A stretch of 64,000 bases of DNA from an uncultured Eubacteriales bacterium (GTDB lineage: Bacteria; Bacillota; Clostridia; Christensenellales; CAG-314). The stretch's first letter is position 1. Each line of letters starts with the position of its first letter. Positions 1-9,199 of this stretch are shown piece by piece. The position numbers and the translations under genes are program-made. The stretch covers positions 1-64,000 of the forward strand of contig UQVY01000005.1 in assembly GCA_900544545.1 (NCBI GenBank), in the 5' to 3' direction. The notes beneath the pieces were generated by a model that made no database searches, had not been told where the DNA came from, and saw only the letters and a program-made list of their open reading frames with translations.

Positions 1-434
1 TGCAAGCTCTTTTACAGGAAGAACGGCGCAGCCGGGAGCAGCTTTCGCCGGGGGACTTCAAGGCGCATATCGCAGCCTTGCGGGACGGGCTGATTGAAAC
101 GGAAGCGCGGCGCATTGTGCGGGAAATGAAGCGGCATTACGAACCGAACAGCCCGAACAAGACCCATTTCATGGTAGAGCTTTCCCCGGCGTTCATGCGG
201 CTTGCAGCCACAAAGGACACTGACCGCCTTTTCTCCATGCTGCCCTACAAGACACTTTCCTTTTCCAAAATCGAGGGCAGACATGGGACGTATGCGCTGA
301 TTGACAAGGGGGAGAACCGGGACAGGGAGATAAGGAAGCCCCGCCCCTCTATCCGGGCGCAGCTTAAAGCAGACAAGGCAAAGACCGCCCCGAAAAAGGC
401 GGCGAAAACAAAAAATCACGATATGGAGGTATGA
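1..434 (+). CDS. C-terminal part of an element protein (YodL/DUF3849/DUF4316-type?)
   Basis: The reading frame is open from the left window edge (codons start at base 3), so the N-terminus is missing. The visible part contains the segments NSPNKTHFMVELSP and LPYKTLSFSKIEGRHG, then a Lys/Ala/Pro-rich tail ending in HDMEV. I recall such tails on large accessory proteins of clostridial conjugative transposons that sit directly before a TTRAP gene, but the exact family is from memory and unsure. It is translationally coupled to the next gene: its TGA (432-434) lies beside the ribosome site and start of that gene. No catalytic motif is visible in this fragment, so no function is assigned. Confidence 0.6.
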   Translation, partial: QALLQEERRSREQLSPGDFKAHIAALRDGLIETEARRIVREMKRHYEPNSPNKTHFMVELSPAFMRLAATKDTDRLFSMLPYKTLSFSKIEGRHGTYALIDKGENRDREIRKPRPSIRAQLKADKAKTAPKKAAKTKNHDMEV

Positions 435-436
435 GC

Positions 437-643
437 ATGATTAGACTGACTGTTGAAGAAACAAACCTTTTGAGCATTTACAACGAGGGCGGAAAGCGGG
501 CTTTGATTGAGAATGTCAACGCCGCGCTGCCCTACATGGACGCGGATATGCGGGAGCTTGCAAAGCGCACCCTTTCCAAAGTGGACGCTTTGACCGAAGC
601 TGAATTTGCAGAGCTTCCCATTTACGCCGCTGATGAAGTATGA
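437..643 (+). CDS. TTRAP-type transposon-transfer assisting protein
   Basis: A 68-residue acidic protein with the pattern RLTVEETNLLSIY, then AALPYMDADMRELA and LTEAEFAELPIY. This matches the small putative transposon-transfer assisting (TTRAP) family found in conjugative transposons; its biochemical role is unknown. An ATG at 431 overlaps the upstream stop but is only one base from GGAGGT. The ATG at 437 has a 7-base spacing and is preferred. The end overlaps the next start as ATGA (640-643), so the three genes are probably translated as a coupled unit. Confidence 0.8.
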   Translation: MIRLTVEETNLLSIYNEGGKRALIENVNAALPYMDADMRELAKRTLSKVDALTEAEFAELPIYAADEV

Positions 644-1005
644 ACGGGGTTAAGCGGCTGACGCCGCCCCAGAGCCGGAAAGTCAACGCCCTTGTGCGCC
701 GGACGTGCTGCAATTATGATAACGGGAACTGTATCTTACTGGACGACGGGGACGAGTGCGTATGTCCGCAGCTCATTTCCTATTCGCTTCTCTGCAAGTG
801 GTTCCGGGTTGCGGTGCTTCCCGCCGACAGGCTGCTCTATGCGGAGCTTTACCAGACAGGGGATAAGAAGAAATGTACCGAGTGCGGCGCGTTCTTTGCG
901 TCAAGCTCTAACAGTGTCAAATACTGCCCCGTCTGCCGGAAGCGTATCACCCGCAGACAAGCCGCCGAGCGCATGAGGAAAAGACGCGCCCCTGTTACGC
1001 AGTAG
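640..1005 (+). CDS. Cysteine-rich VLP-domain protein
   Basis: A 121-residue protein with about ten cysteines. The N-terminal half contains RRTCCNYDNGNC and a CVCPQL segment; the C-terminal half contains a zinc-ribbon-like CTECG...YCPVCRKR pair (about residues 80-105) followed by a basic tail. It fits the Cys-rich VLP family of conjugative elements, thought to be nucleic-acid binding from its zinc sites, but no function is established. The start overlaps the preceding stop by ATGA. It is the last plus-strand gene before a bidirectional terminator. Confidence 0.8.
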   Translation: MNGVKRLTPPQSRKVNALVRRTCCNYDNGNCILLDDGDECVCPQLISYSLLCKWFRVAVLPADRLLYAELYQTGDKKKCTECGAFFASSSNSVKYCPVCRKRITRRQAAERMRKRRAPVTQ

Positions 1006-1133
1006 GCGCGGAAAATCCCTTGATTTACAGGGCTTTCCGGGCGTGAAAATCAGAAAGGCGATACTTTATACCTTTACCCCCGAAAATGGCGTTCTACTGC
1101 GTAACATTCACGAAAACAGCACCCACAAAAAGA

Positions 1134-1180
1134 CAGGGCGCGGAAGTCATATACTGGCTTCCGCGTCCTGTTCTTTTTTT
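1134..1180. terminator. Bidirectional intrinsic terminator between convergent genes
   Basis: A 13-bp stem (CAGGGCGCGGAAG paired with CTTCCGCGTCCTG, one G-T pair) with an 11-base loop is followed by a T-run at 1174-1180. A-rich bases before it (1126-1131) would act as a weaker T-run on the other strand. It separates the plus-strand VLP gene from the minus-strand mobilization genes. Confidence 0.8.
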
Positions 1181-1182
1181 GC

Positions 1183-1434
1183 CTATCTGACATTTCCCTT
1201 TTCCATTTCTTCAAGCGGGAACTGCGGGAGGGCTTCTATCAATTTCTTTGTGATAGACTGGCGCATATCTTCGTTGATTTCCTGTTTCGTGCTTCCGTCC
1301 GGCTGTCTGACCGCTACCGTCGATAGCCTGTCTATTTCGTCCTTGTAGCACTCCACGACTTTCTCCACCGCCCATTTTTCCCCGGCAACGGCGGCGCGTA
1401 TGGTTTCATATTCCGGCATTTTCTGGTTTTCCAT
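1183..1434 (-). CDS. HTH_16-type conjugative-transposon small protein
   Basis: An 83-residue protein, start chosen at ATG 1434 because AGAGGAG lies 8 bases upstream; an upstream in-frame extension has no such site. The segments IRAAVAGEKWAVEKVVECY, RLSTVAVRQPDG and DMRQSITKKLIEALPQF follow the pattern of the helix-turn-helix domain of conjugative-transposon small proteins, which often partner a sigma-like factor. It lies downstream of the relaxase on the same strand. A second, clearly related protein is encoded at 6291-6551, where it does sit beside a sigma-like gene. Confidence 0.75.
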   Translation of the reverse strand: MENQKMPEYETIRAAVAGEKWAVEKVVECYKDEIDRLSTVAVRQPDGSTKQEINEDMRQSITKKLIEALPQFPLEEMEKGNVR

Positions 1435-1497
1435 GCTCAACGCTCCTCTGCATTTTGATAGCCCTATCATAGCACAGCGGCGGGGATTTTGCTATCC

Positions 1498-2844
1498 TTA
1501 TCCGCGCTCTGTTCCCTTTTCCCGTTCCGGCTGCCTGTCTGCCTGTAAAATGCTGTCAATGTTCTGCTTGATAATATCGTATTCCCGGACTTTCTTTTTC
1601 AGCTTCCCATAGTCGGCGTAAAGGGCTTCTTTCTGCGCTTGGAGGGCTTCATATTCCGATTGCAGCGCGGCGAGGTTCGGGAGCTTCGCAATGCCCGCCG
1701 CTTTCAGCGACCTTGCGGCGGCTTCATGTAGGATAATCGCCTGTTCCTGTCCGACGCGGTACTTCTCCCTGTTCCTTGCCTTGCGGTATGCGTCATAGAC
1801 AGGCTTTGTCTTTTGATAGGTGGAAACATTCTTGATAAGCACCGCCATTTCCGCAAGCCGCTTTTCGGCGTTCTTCAATGCGTCTGCCGCCTGTCCGCTT
1901 TCCGCTGCCATTTCCTCAATCCGGCTGACTAAATCCGCGTACTGCTCAATCTTATGTTCCGTCAAGAAATTCATTGTTTTAGCTGCCTGTTTCAGATTGT
2001 GGATTTTCGCCCACTGTTCATAGCCCTTACTCTGCGCCGCCTTGATACTGTTCTCAATGTCGATAAGCAGCGACACGCCGCGCTGCTCTCTGGGAGCTTT
2101 CGCCGCCTTTGTCCGTCTGCCCGCTATCCGTTCCCTTATGGCTTCCTCTGTATAGTCTGCGCCGAGGGTTTTAAGGCGGGTGAAGCGTTCCTGTCCGGGG
2201 GCGCGGCATGATACATATTTCCCCGGCTTTATCTCATAGCCCGCCGCCTGTAACCGCGTTAGCAATTCCTCAAAACTGGAAACTTGGGGGATAAGCGCGT
2301 CAAGGTTGGTTTTCAGCTTGCCTTTCCAACTTGTACCCGTCTTTTCAGCTTGATATTCCGCATAGCTCTTTCCCTTGCTGCCCTTGCCGGGAACGACGAC
2401 GGACAAGCCATTCTCCCGGCACAGCTTGTCGCTCATGTTCCGTATGCCGTAATAGCTCCTTTTGTTGGAATTGTATTTGTGGTGGTCTACGAAATTTACG
2501 GCGCAGAAAATAATGTGATTGTGGACGTGTCCTTTGTCAATGTGCGTCGTGAGTACATATTCATGCTGCCCCTTTGTTACCGCGTCGGCAAGCTGCTTTC
2601 CGATTTCATGGGCTTTCTGATAATCGACTTCCCCCGGCTCAAAGGACTGTATCAGATGAAAGGCTAAATTGTTCCCCTTTTGGAGTGCTTGGGACAAGGT
2701 ATATTCAAATTCAATATCTGCCGTTTCATAGGAGCAGCCGAAAGAGGACACAAGCATTTTTCCGTCCGTCTTGTCCGGGTTTTCGATATAGTCAAGGGCT
2801 TTGCTTAGAGTGCTTTTAATAGGCTTAATCTTTGTAACCGCCAT
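1498..2844 (-). CDS. Relaxase/mobilization nuclease (MOB-P type)
   Basis: The protein nicks the element at its origin of transfer, stays bound to the 5' end and leads the strand into the recipient. It has 448 residues. Tyr19 (in KALDYIENP) is the likely nicking tyrosine, and the metal-binding motif HIDKGHVHNH at residues 101-110 is the classic histidine cluster of MOB-P relaxases. The C-terminal half is rich in Lys/Glu/Ala and probably coiled coil. The start ATG lies inside the mobC 3' end (40-base overlap), the usual mobC-relaxase arrangement. The origin of transfer should lie near 3135-3400 by analogy, but I could not pick it out with confidence. Confidence 0.92.
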   Translation of the reverse strand: MAVTKIKPIKSTLSKALDYIENPDKTDGKMLVSSFGCSYETADIEFEYTLSQALQKGNNLAFHLIQSFEPGEVDYQKAHEIGKQLADAVTKGQHEYVLTTHIDKGHVHNHIIFCAVNFVDHHKYNSNKRSYYGIRNMSDKLCRENGLSVVVPGKGSKGKSYAEYQAEKTGTSWKGKLKTNLDALIPQVSSFEELLTRLQAAGYEIKPGKYVSCRAPGQERFTRLKTLGADYTEEAIRERIAGRRTKAAKAPREQRGVSLLIDIENSIKAAQSKGYEQWAKIHNLKQAAKTMNFLTEHKIEQYADLVSRIEEMAAESGQAADALKNAEKRLAEMAVLIKNVSTYQKTKPVYDAYRKARNREKYRVGQEQAIILHEAAARSLKAAGIAKLPNLAALQSEYEALQAQKEALYADYGKLKKKVREYDIIKQNIDSILQADRQPEREKGTERG

Positions 2845-3134
2845 ATCTCCGCAAGCACCCCCTTTATTTCCTCTATGTCCTCTTGGTATGCGTTCCCCGT
2901 CGCGTTTACGCGGCGTGCTATCTGGTTGACGTTGACACCGATTTTCTGTATCTCTGCGGTCATTGCCTTTATATCGGCATGGTCTATCTGAATGATATAC
3001 CCGTCAATGGCAATCTTCCGCAGATATGCCGCCATGTTCCGGGTGGGTACGAGCTTCATTTTTTCCAGTATTAAATCCCGTTCCGCTTCCGTCACTCTGA
3101 ATTTGATTTGCACCGTCCTTTTGCGTCCGTCCAT
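2805..3134 (-). CDS. mobC: MobC relaxosome accessory protein
   Basis: A 109-residue basic protein with a ribbon-helix-helix-like N-terminus (RTVQIKFRVTEAERDLI) and the MobC signature GVNVNQIARRVNATG near residues 65-80. MobC proteins bind near the origin of transfer and help the relaxase open the DNA. The start at ATG 3134 has AAAGGAG 8 bases upstream; a longer in-frame form from 3185 lacks support. It overlaps the relaxase gene. Confidence 0.88.
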   Translation of the reverse strand: MDGRKRTVQIKFRVTEAERDLILEKMKLVPTRNMAAYLRKIAIDGYIIQIDHADIKAMTAEIQKIGVNVNQIARRVNATGNAYQEDIEEIKGVLAEIWRLQRLSLLKAL

Positions 3135-3402
3135 GTATTCGCTCCTTTCCTTTCCGTTCCGAGGGTTTGGGACACTTCCCAACAAGCCATTTTCGACCGA
3201 CGCGCCGCAGCGCGGGAGGGCGAAAATACGGAAGTGGGTACCCGCTTCCTATGCTTGCTACGAATGTTTTTATCCTTTAGGCTCTTATCACCTACTACGG
3301 AGAAAAAGCGATTTTGCCAAACTTACGCAAAAGAAAAACGCTGCAACCTCAAAAAAGATTACAACGCTTTCTAAATCCTGTTCAGTTTTAAGTCGGACAT
3401 TC

Positions 3403-3756
3403 CTATTCGCCCTCTTTTTCGACTTCGGAAATCTCCTTTGCCGTTGCGGTTACAATCCGTATGCCTGTATCGCTCATACCGTCAAGAAGCGCGTCAAGCT
3501 GCCGCCGCTGCGTGTTCTTCTCCGGCGGCGTTTCTAAAAGGAATTGGTCTACGGATATATGGTAACGCTGTATCAGCTCAAAGAATATCTGTAAACTTGG
3601 GTGCTGCCCCTTGTTCTCAATGTTCGCAAGGTAGCGCGGCGAGATAAACATTTCGTCGCCTACTTTCTTGCGGCTCTCCTTGCATCCCTCACGCGCTGCC
3701 TTTATCGCTGCCCCAAAAGCCTTAAAGTCGTATCGTGGTACTGGTCTTTTTGCCAT
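3403..3756 (-). CDS. XRE-family helix-turn-helix regulator
   Basis: A 117-residue protein with an N-terminal Cro/CI-type helix-turn-helix (about residues 10-65; GDEMFISPRYLANIENKG holds the recognition helices) and an acidic C-terminus. Such single-domain regulators often control transfer genes of conjugative transposons. AGGGTG precedes the ATG by about 7 bases. It is transcribed away from the resistance-type cargo operon, whose promoter begins about 100 bases upstream; the target genes are not evident. Confidence 0.85.
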   Translation of the reverse strand: MAKRPVPRYDFKAFGAAIKAAREGCKESRKKVGDEMFISPRYLANIENKGQHPSLQIFFELIQRYHISVDQFLLETPPEKNTQRRQLDALLDGMSDTGIRIVTATAKEISEVEKEGE

Positions 3757-3852
3757 AGTTATTCACCCTATTACATTTTACTGTTCCCCTTTCTTCTTGG
3801 ATATGTCTACGTAGTTCTATCAGTTAGCCAAAATAATTCATATATATATATG

Positions 3853-3880
3853 TTGACAACAAGCTGCTTTTGTATATAAT
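3853..3880 (+). promoter_or_regulatory. Consensus promoter of the cargo (KTR-methyltransferase) operon
   Basis: TTGACA at 3853-3858 and TATAAT at 3875-3880 with a 16-base spacer, both perfect matches to the sigma-A consensus. It drives the leader peptide, two terminator hairpins and then the genes at 4141-5333. Confidence 0.85.
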
Positions 3881-3905
3881 ATTATATAAAAGGGGGGGAA
3901 TGTTT

Positions 3906-3932
3906 ATGTTACATAGCATGCGTATTCGATAA
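3906..3932 (+). CDS. Eight-residue attenuator leader peptide
   Basis: The frame encodes MLHSMRIR followed by TAA. A strong ribosome site (GGGGGGG at 3892-3898) precedes ATG 3906; an ATG at 3900 is in frame but too close to it. The peptide and its surroundings resemble, from memory, the leader region before tet(M) in Tn916. The coding sequence forms one arm of a long imperfect hairpin with 3981-4003, so ribosome behaviour here could decide downstream folding. Confidence 0.6.
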   Translation: MLHSMRIR

Positions 3933-3956
3933 GCATTGAAATCAAAAAAGATTTTT

Positions 3957-3980
3957 CCCATTTTCAATATGGGCTTTTTT
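3957..3980 (+). terminator. First attenuator terminator
   Basis: CCCAT (3957-3961) pairs with ATGGG (3969-3973) across a 7-base loop, and a six-T run follows. It lies within the larger hairpin formed by the leader coding region and the segment ATGCTTATTTTGCGTATGC, so the two folds are mutually exclusive or nested, as expected for ribosome-controlled attenuation. Confidence 0.65.
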
Positions 3981-4078
3981 GTCATGCTTATTTTGCGTAT
4001 GCTATACAACAAAACTAACGACGTATAGACATAGTATAAAAACTATGCCTTAATTTTGTTGTAGTATTATATGTATAA

Positions 4079-4121
4079 ATGCAGGTCAATGCTCATGTTG
4101 AGAATTGACCTGCATTTTTTT
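4079..4121 (+). terminator. Second attenuator terminator before the cargo genes
   Basis: A perfect 12-bp stem ATGCAGGTCAAT / ATTGACCTGCAT with a 13-base loop and a seven-T run. It ends only a few bases before the AAAAGGAG ribosome site of the first cargo gene, so the operon is expressed only when this terminator is bypassed. Another inverted repeat (ACAACAAAACTAA about 4007-4019 with TTAATTTTGTTGT about 4051-4063) lies between the two terminators. Confidence 0.8.
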
Positions 4122-4140
4122 GCGCAAAAGGAGAAATATT

Positions 4141-4320
4141 ATGCTTGAAAAATATTGGATAAAATGTCCAATTTGTAACGGAAAGACGAGGGTTCAAGTA
4201 TTTTATAATACGGTATTAAGAAATTTTCCTCTTTTCTGCCCTAAATGTAAATTAACGCATATCGTTGATGTTGAAAAACTAGAAATCATAATCAAAAACT
4301 CTGAAAAACAAACTTTTTAA
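4141..4320 (+). CDS. Cysteine-rich KTR-domain protein
   Basis: A 59-residue protein with two CxxC pairs: CPICNGKTR near the N-terminus and CPKCKLTHIVDV in the middle, together a probable zinc ribbon. This is the Cys-rich KTR family, named for its Lys-Thr-Arg signature, which accompanies antibiotic-resistance genes on mobile elements of Gram-positive bacteria; its role is unknown. ATG 4141 follows AAAAGGAG by 7 bases. It is the first gene after the attenuator and lies 23 bases before the methyltransferase gene. Confidence 0.85.
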   Translation: MLEKYWIKCPICNGKTRVQVFYNTVLRNFPLFCPKCKLTHIVDVEKLEIIIKNSEKQTF

Positions 4321-4343
4321 TTTTGAAAAGGAAGGATATTTAA

Positions 4344-5333
4344 ATGAAACACTTACCTAAAAGTACACCTACGGAAATATTGAATGACCCATACGGATTT
4401 ACTTACAAAGAAATGTCGGAAGTAATTGGAGAGGATAAAGCAAGAGCCTTATATACGGAATTGTATAAACAGCCATTTCACAAAGAAAATCTATCAATAT
4501 CAACAAAAAAAGTCTATAAAAGTAGCGATACTGAAAAGTATGTTTATGAATTGAAAGATAACAGGTATATTGAAACGGTTTTTATTAAACGGCGAGATGG
4601 TGGGACTGTTTGCGTAAGTACGCAAGTTGGTTGTTCTGTTGGCTGTATTTTTTGTGAGTCCGGACGCAATGGTTTTGTTCGTAATCTAACACCGTCTGAA
4701 ATTGTGCAGCAGGTTGTATTGATACGTCAAAAAGTAAATCGTATCGTTTTTATGGGAATGGGAGAACCTTTATTCAATTACGACAACTTGATTGCAGCAA
4801 TCCATATTCTTCGAGATAGAAATGGACTTAACTTTCCAACCGACGGCATTACCGTATCAACAGTTGGTCCAGTTAATCAATTAAAAAAATTGCGCGAAGA
4901 ACATCTAAAAATTCAGTTGACAATATCTTTACATGCAGCAACACAGGCTGCGAGAAACTGTATCATTCCTCATATGCACATGTACGCTATTGAAGATGTT
5001 GTTAAGCAAGCATTGTCCTATTCTCAAAGGCATAATCGAAAAGTGGTATTTGCGTATTTGCTTTTACCAGGTATAAATGACCGTTCCTCAGATATAAGGC
5101 AACTTGCAAAATGGTTTAAGGGCAAAAATGTTATGATTAACGTGCTGCAATACAACCCGACGAGTAATTCAAAAATTAGAGCACCACAAAAACAAGAAAT
5201 GGTTGCGTTCAAACATCAATTAGAGCAAACAGGACTTGAAGTTACCATGAGAGTTTCTCATGGTAGAGAGATTAAAGCAGCTTGTGGACAGTTAGCTAAT
5301 ACATATAATAAAGCCAAAAAACAACAGAAATAA
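4344..5333 (+). CDS. RlmN/Cfr-family radical SAM 23S rRNA methyltransferase
   Basis: RlmN and Cfr methylate A2503 of 23S rRNA (C2 or C8); Cfr gives resistance to drugs acting at the peptidyl-transferase centre. The 329-residue protein has the radical SAM motif CSVGCIFC, the preceding catalytic Cys in TVCVSTQVGC, the SAM-binding MGMGEP and the C-terminal methyl-carrying Cys in KAACGQL, so all key cysteines are present. It shows RlmN-like GFVRNLT after the iron-sulfur cysteines, where Cfr has GLKKNLT. The setting (mobile element, attenuator, KTR gene, AT-rich island) points to a resistance role rather than housekeeping. The regiochemistry cannot be read from sequence by eye, so no Cfr name is given. 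Confidence 0.85.
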   Translation: MKHLPKSTPTEILNDPYGFTYKEMSEVIGEDKARALYTELYKQPFHKENLSISTKKVYKSSDTEKYVYELKDNRYIETVFIKRRDGGTVCVSTQVGCSVGCIFCESGRNGFVRNLTPSEIVQQVVLIRQKVNRIVFMGMGEPLFNYDNLIAAIHILRDRNGLNFPTDGITVSTVGPVNQLKKLREEHLKIQLTISLHAATQAARNCIIPHMHMYAIEDVVKQALSYSQRHNRKVVFAYLLLPGINDRSSDIRQLAKWFKGKNVMINVLQYNPTSNSKIRAPQKQEMVAFKHQLEQTGLEVTMRVSHGREIKAACGQLANTYNKAKKQQK

Positions 5334-5363
5334 TTTAATTAAAAGAGCCAGACGCACAGACGC

Positions 5364-5413
5364 AGAGCCGATAATATGCAGTTTGAAATACTGCTGTTAT
5401 CGGCTCTTTTTTG
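5364..5413 (+). terminator. Terminator after the methyltransferase gene
   Basis: AGAGCCGATAA (5364-5374) pairs with TTATCGGCTCT, with an inner GCAGT/ACTGC stem, followed by TTTTTTG. It closes the cargo operon. Confidence 0.85.
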
Positions 5414-5583
5414 ATTTTAATTTGTGCCCCTAATAACCATATTGGAGCAAAATCAGAACTGTTGCTTGTCGTTCTTTGATTTCCGCAGCAGCTTTGAAAA
5501 ATCAAAGCCGCCGTTTCTTTTTATCTTCTAATGAAATGACGCGGTATCACTGTTAAAAGCGGCGGCTAAAGGAGGTAGCCGCC

Positions 5584-5694
5584 ATGAAGCACATACCCTA
5601 TCGACAAAATCCGACGGTCATTGACATATCAAAAAAAGCCCGACCACCGCCGGGAACCTCTCTACCCTTGACTATGAACTGTCTAATCATCTAA
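5584..5694 (+). CDS. Small ORF, 36 residues, unknown
   Basis: ATG 5584 has a near-perfect AAAGGAGG site 7 bases upstream. The product starts MKHIPYRQNP and includes ISKKARPPPG. No family is recognised. It lies between the cargo operon and the sigma-like gene and is followed by a hairpin terminator, so it could be a leader peptide or an eroded element gene. Confidence 0.4.
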   Translation: MKHIPYRQNPTVIDISKKARPPPGTSLPLTMNCLII

Positions 5695-5713
5695 ATACTG
5701 CTTACAATACCTA

Positions 5714-5748
5714 TACGCCTGTCCGGGCTTTTCGGACAGGCGTATTTT
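5714..5748 (+). terminator. Hairpin terminator upstream of the sigma-like gene
   Basis: A perfect 12-bp stem TACGCCTGTCCG / CGGACAGGCGTA with a 7-base loop, followed by TTTTG. With the small ORF before it, this could also work as an attenuator for the sigma-like gene downstream. Confidence 0.65.
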
Positions 5749-5869
5749 GCTGCTCAAAAAATTTTTTGAAAAAATTTCAAAAAATCTTCGGCGTTTTTCA
5801 AAAACGCCGTATTGCCCCGCGAAAAGGGGGAAGCACCACCAACTTTCCAACGAGAAAGGAGGTGAGAAT

Positions 5870-6310
5870 GTGGAACCTAATAGCAGGGAGTTTTACAAAC
5901 AATGTGCTTTTCAGAAGTTTTGTAATACGGTGCTGCACAATGAAGCGTGTGACGCTCACAGGGAGCTGCACAGGCATAAGGCAAGGGAAGTCACCTTTTC
6001 CGATTTGCCCTTAGACGAAGCGCGGCAGCTTCATACCTTTGATGAATATTTCAAACGGGAAACCGCCGAAACCGTCTTTGAGAAAGCCGGGAAGAAAATC
6101 ACGCCGAAGCTGCTTCTTGAAGCAATCCGTACTTTGCCGGAAGAAAAGCGCAAAGCCGTACTCCTGTACTATTTCGAGGGAATGAACGACACCGAGATTG
6201 CGAAGTTGTTCAATACATCGAGAAGCACGATACAGTACAGGCGGACAAGCTCTTTTGAGAAATTAAGAAAATATCTGGAGGAAAATGCTGATGAATGGGA
6301 CGAATGGTAA
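5870..6310 (+). CDS. Sigma-70 region 4-like element regulator
   Basis: A 146-residue protein started at GTG 5870, with AAAGGAGG 7 bases upstream; a longer in-frame form from 5747 would begin in an A/T-rich stretch without a ribosome site. The C-terminal half has LPEEKRKAVLLYYFEGM then NDTEIAKLFNTSRSTIQ, the region 4 helix-turn-helix that contacts the -35 element. Region 2 is absent, as in the sigma-like factors of Tn916-type elements. It overlaps the following HTH_16-type gene, its usual partner, and probably regulates element genes. Confidence 0.85.
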   Translation: MEPNSREFYKQCAFQKFCNTVLHNEACDAHRELHRHKAREVTFSDLPLDEARQLHTFDEYFKRETAETVFEKAGKKITPKLLLEAIRTLPEEKRKAVLLYYFEGMNDTEIAKLFNTSRSTIQYRRTSSFEKLRKYLEENADEWDEW

Positions 6311-6551
6311 CGAACCCGGCTACCCGGAAAATGCCCTTGTTCCCTATCCTGTCATTGTGGCAGCGACAAAGGGTGACCCGGACGCCATGAAGATTGTCTT
6401 GCAGCATTTTAGCGGCTACATAGCCCGCCTCTCCATGCGGAAGCTGTACGACGAGCGCGGGAACGTCTATTTCGGCGTAGACCACGACATTCGGGAACGG
6501 CTGCAAGCAAAACTGATGATGGCTGTCCTCACCTTTAGGACAGAGGAATAA
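6291..6551 (+). CDS. HTH_16-type conjugative-transposon small protein
   Basis: An 86-residue protein. ATG 6291 has GGAGG 9 bases upstream; ATG 6285 is in frame but too close. The pattern PVIVAATKGDPDAMKIVLQHF, IARLSMRKLYDERG and DHDIRERLQAKLMMAVLTF matches the helix-turn-helix family that partners a sigma-like factor in conjugative transposons. It overlaps the sigma-like gene by 20 bases, implying coupled translation, and is a distant relative of the product of 1183-1434. Confidence 0.78.
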   Translation: MNGTNGNEPGYPENALVPYPVIVAATKGDPDAMKIVLQHFSGYIARLSMRKLYDERGNVYFGVDHDIRERLQAKLMMAVLTFRTEE

Positions 6552-7028
6552 CCGCAACGGCGGCGGGACGCTTTCTCTCACCCCCTTTTCCGTTCCGCTG
6601 TTGACGCGGGTAGCACAGCCATTTTGAACCTTGAAAAAGAAAGCGGCGCAAGATAACGGCGGCGCAGCATAGGGCAAATCGGATACGTTCCTTTTGCGTC
6701 GAGCCATACGGCGGGTGCGCCATGACGCTATCCGGGCGAGGTTATCACCGCCCGGACAGCCGAGCGACCAACACCGCGCCGGAAAGCAAGTGTAGCGGTT
6801 TGCGGGCAACGACACGCAGAATATACAATGATACTTCCTTACAGCCACAGTCCGAGCGTTAAGAGCGTCGCAGGCAATGGGTAGGGCTGCATGAGAACCA
6901 TGCCGGGGTGAAATTCCCATGAGGTTATGCTAATAACCGTCCGATTAAAGCCTTTGTTTTATTGAATAGTGGACTTGCTGCTATTCATAGACTGTATTAT
7001 ATGTTTGCGAAAGAAAGGGGGATTTTCT
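6552..7028. other. Non-coding stretch of the element
   Basis: No convincing gene is seen. The stretch contains a perfect GGTTAT-gcta-ATAACC hairpin at 6923-6938 and several shorter GC-rich inverted repeats around 6740-6910. It could hold a structured RNA or regulatory sites for the TnpW and recombinase genes, but nothing recognisable was found. Confidence 0.4.
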
Positions 7029-7196
7029 TTGACGCAAAACCAAACGCCCGTTACCACAACGGAGCATAAAATCGGAAAAGTTACTTACCTTGTATGTTCG
7101 TCCGCAAGTGAACGCGCAACGGACACACTGGATAAAAAGATAAAAAAACTCATTCGCAAAGACATGGAACTGAACCCCGCAAACGCCCGGAAATAG
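7029..7196 (+). CDS. TnpW-type transposon-encoded small protein
   Basis: A 55-residue protein from TTG 7029, 7 bases after AAAGGGGG. The core KIGKVTYLVCSSASE then TLDKKIKKLIRKD matches the TnpW family encoded beside large serine recombinases in Tn4451-like elements. Its function is unknown; it may help excision. It lies 100 bases upstream of the recombinase gene. Confidence 0.75.
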   Translation: MTQNQTPVTTTEHKIGKVTYLVCSSASERATDTLDKKIKKLIRKDMELNPANARK

Positions 7197-7251
7197 GGCG
7201 TTTCTTCACATTTTATACATGACACAGGCAGCGGTATGTGGTATAATATAG

Positions 7252-8973
<1,722 letters not shown>

Positions 8974-8986
8974 CATACATCAAAAA

Positions 8987-9033
8987 GAGGTAAGATAACA
9001 CCCTCTGCAAAAAAGGTATCGTTATCTTACCTC
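8987..9033. repeat. Perfect 13-bp inverted repeat at the element end
   Basis: GAGGTAAGATAAC (8987-8999) and GTTATCTTACCTC (9021-9033) are separated by 21 bases. A-rich flanks on the left give a T-run on the minus strand, so it may stop transcription entering the element. It may also be part of the recombinase attachment site, since it lies at the inferred junction. Confidence 0.7.
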
Positions 9034-9138
9034 AACAAAATTCGTTCCGCTGTAACCGTCGTCGATATAATATTCAATATTCCGATATCCGTGTTGTTTC
9101 GCATACCGCCCGAGAATATCTCTCTGCGTCTTTTTCAT
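9022..9138 (-). pseudogene. 5' fragment of a host serine-recombinase/resolvase gene
   Basis: From ATG 9138, with AAAGGAG 8 bases upstream, the frame encodes KKTQRDILGRYAKQHGYRNI then YYIDDGYSGTNF, the conserved N-terminal resolvase segment ending at the GYSGTNF motif. Family similarity then stops and the frame runs into VEVR and a stop inside the inverted repeat. The catalytic region upstream in typical resolvases is also short here. The simplest reading is that the conjugative element inserted into this gene; the other half should lie beyond its left end, outside the window. Confidence 0.65.
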
Positions 9139-9199
9139 GGTTTATTCTCCTTTTTATAATTTAACCCGCCGAAACGGATCGTTATCTCTCTTTTTGCCT

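Noticed and set aside
4344..5333. Naming the methyltransferase Cfr
   Set aside because: The segment after the iron-sulfur cysteines is RlmN-like, and C8 versus C2 specificity cannot be told by eye.
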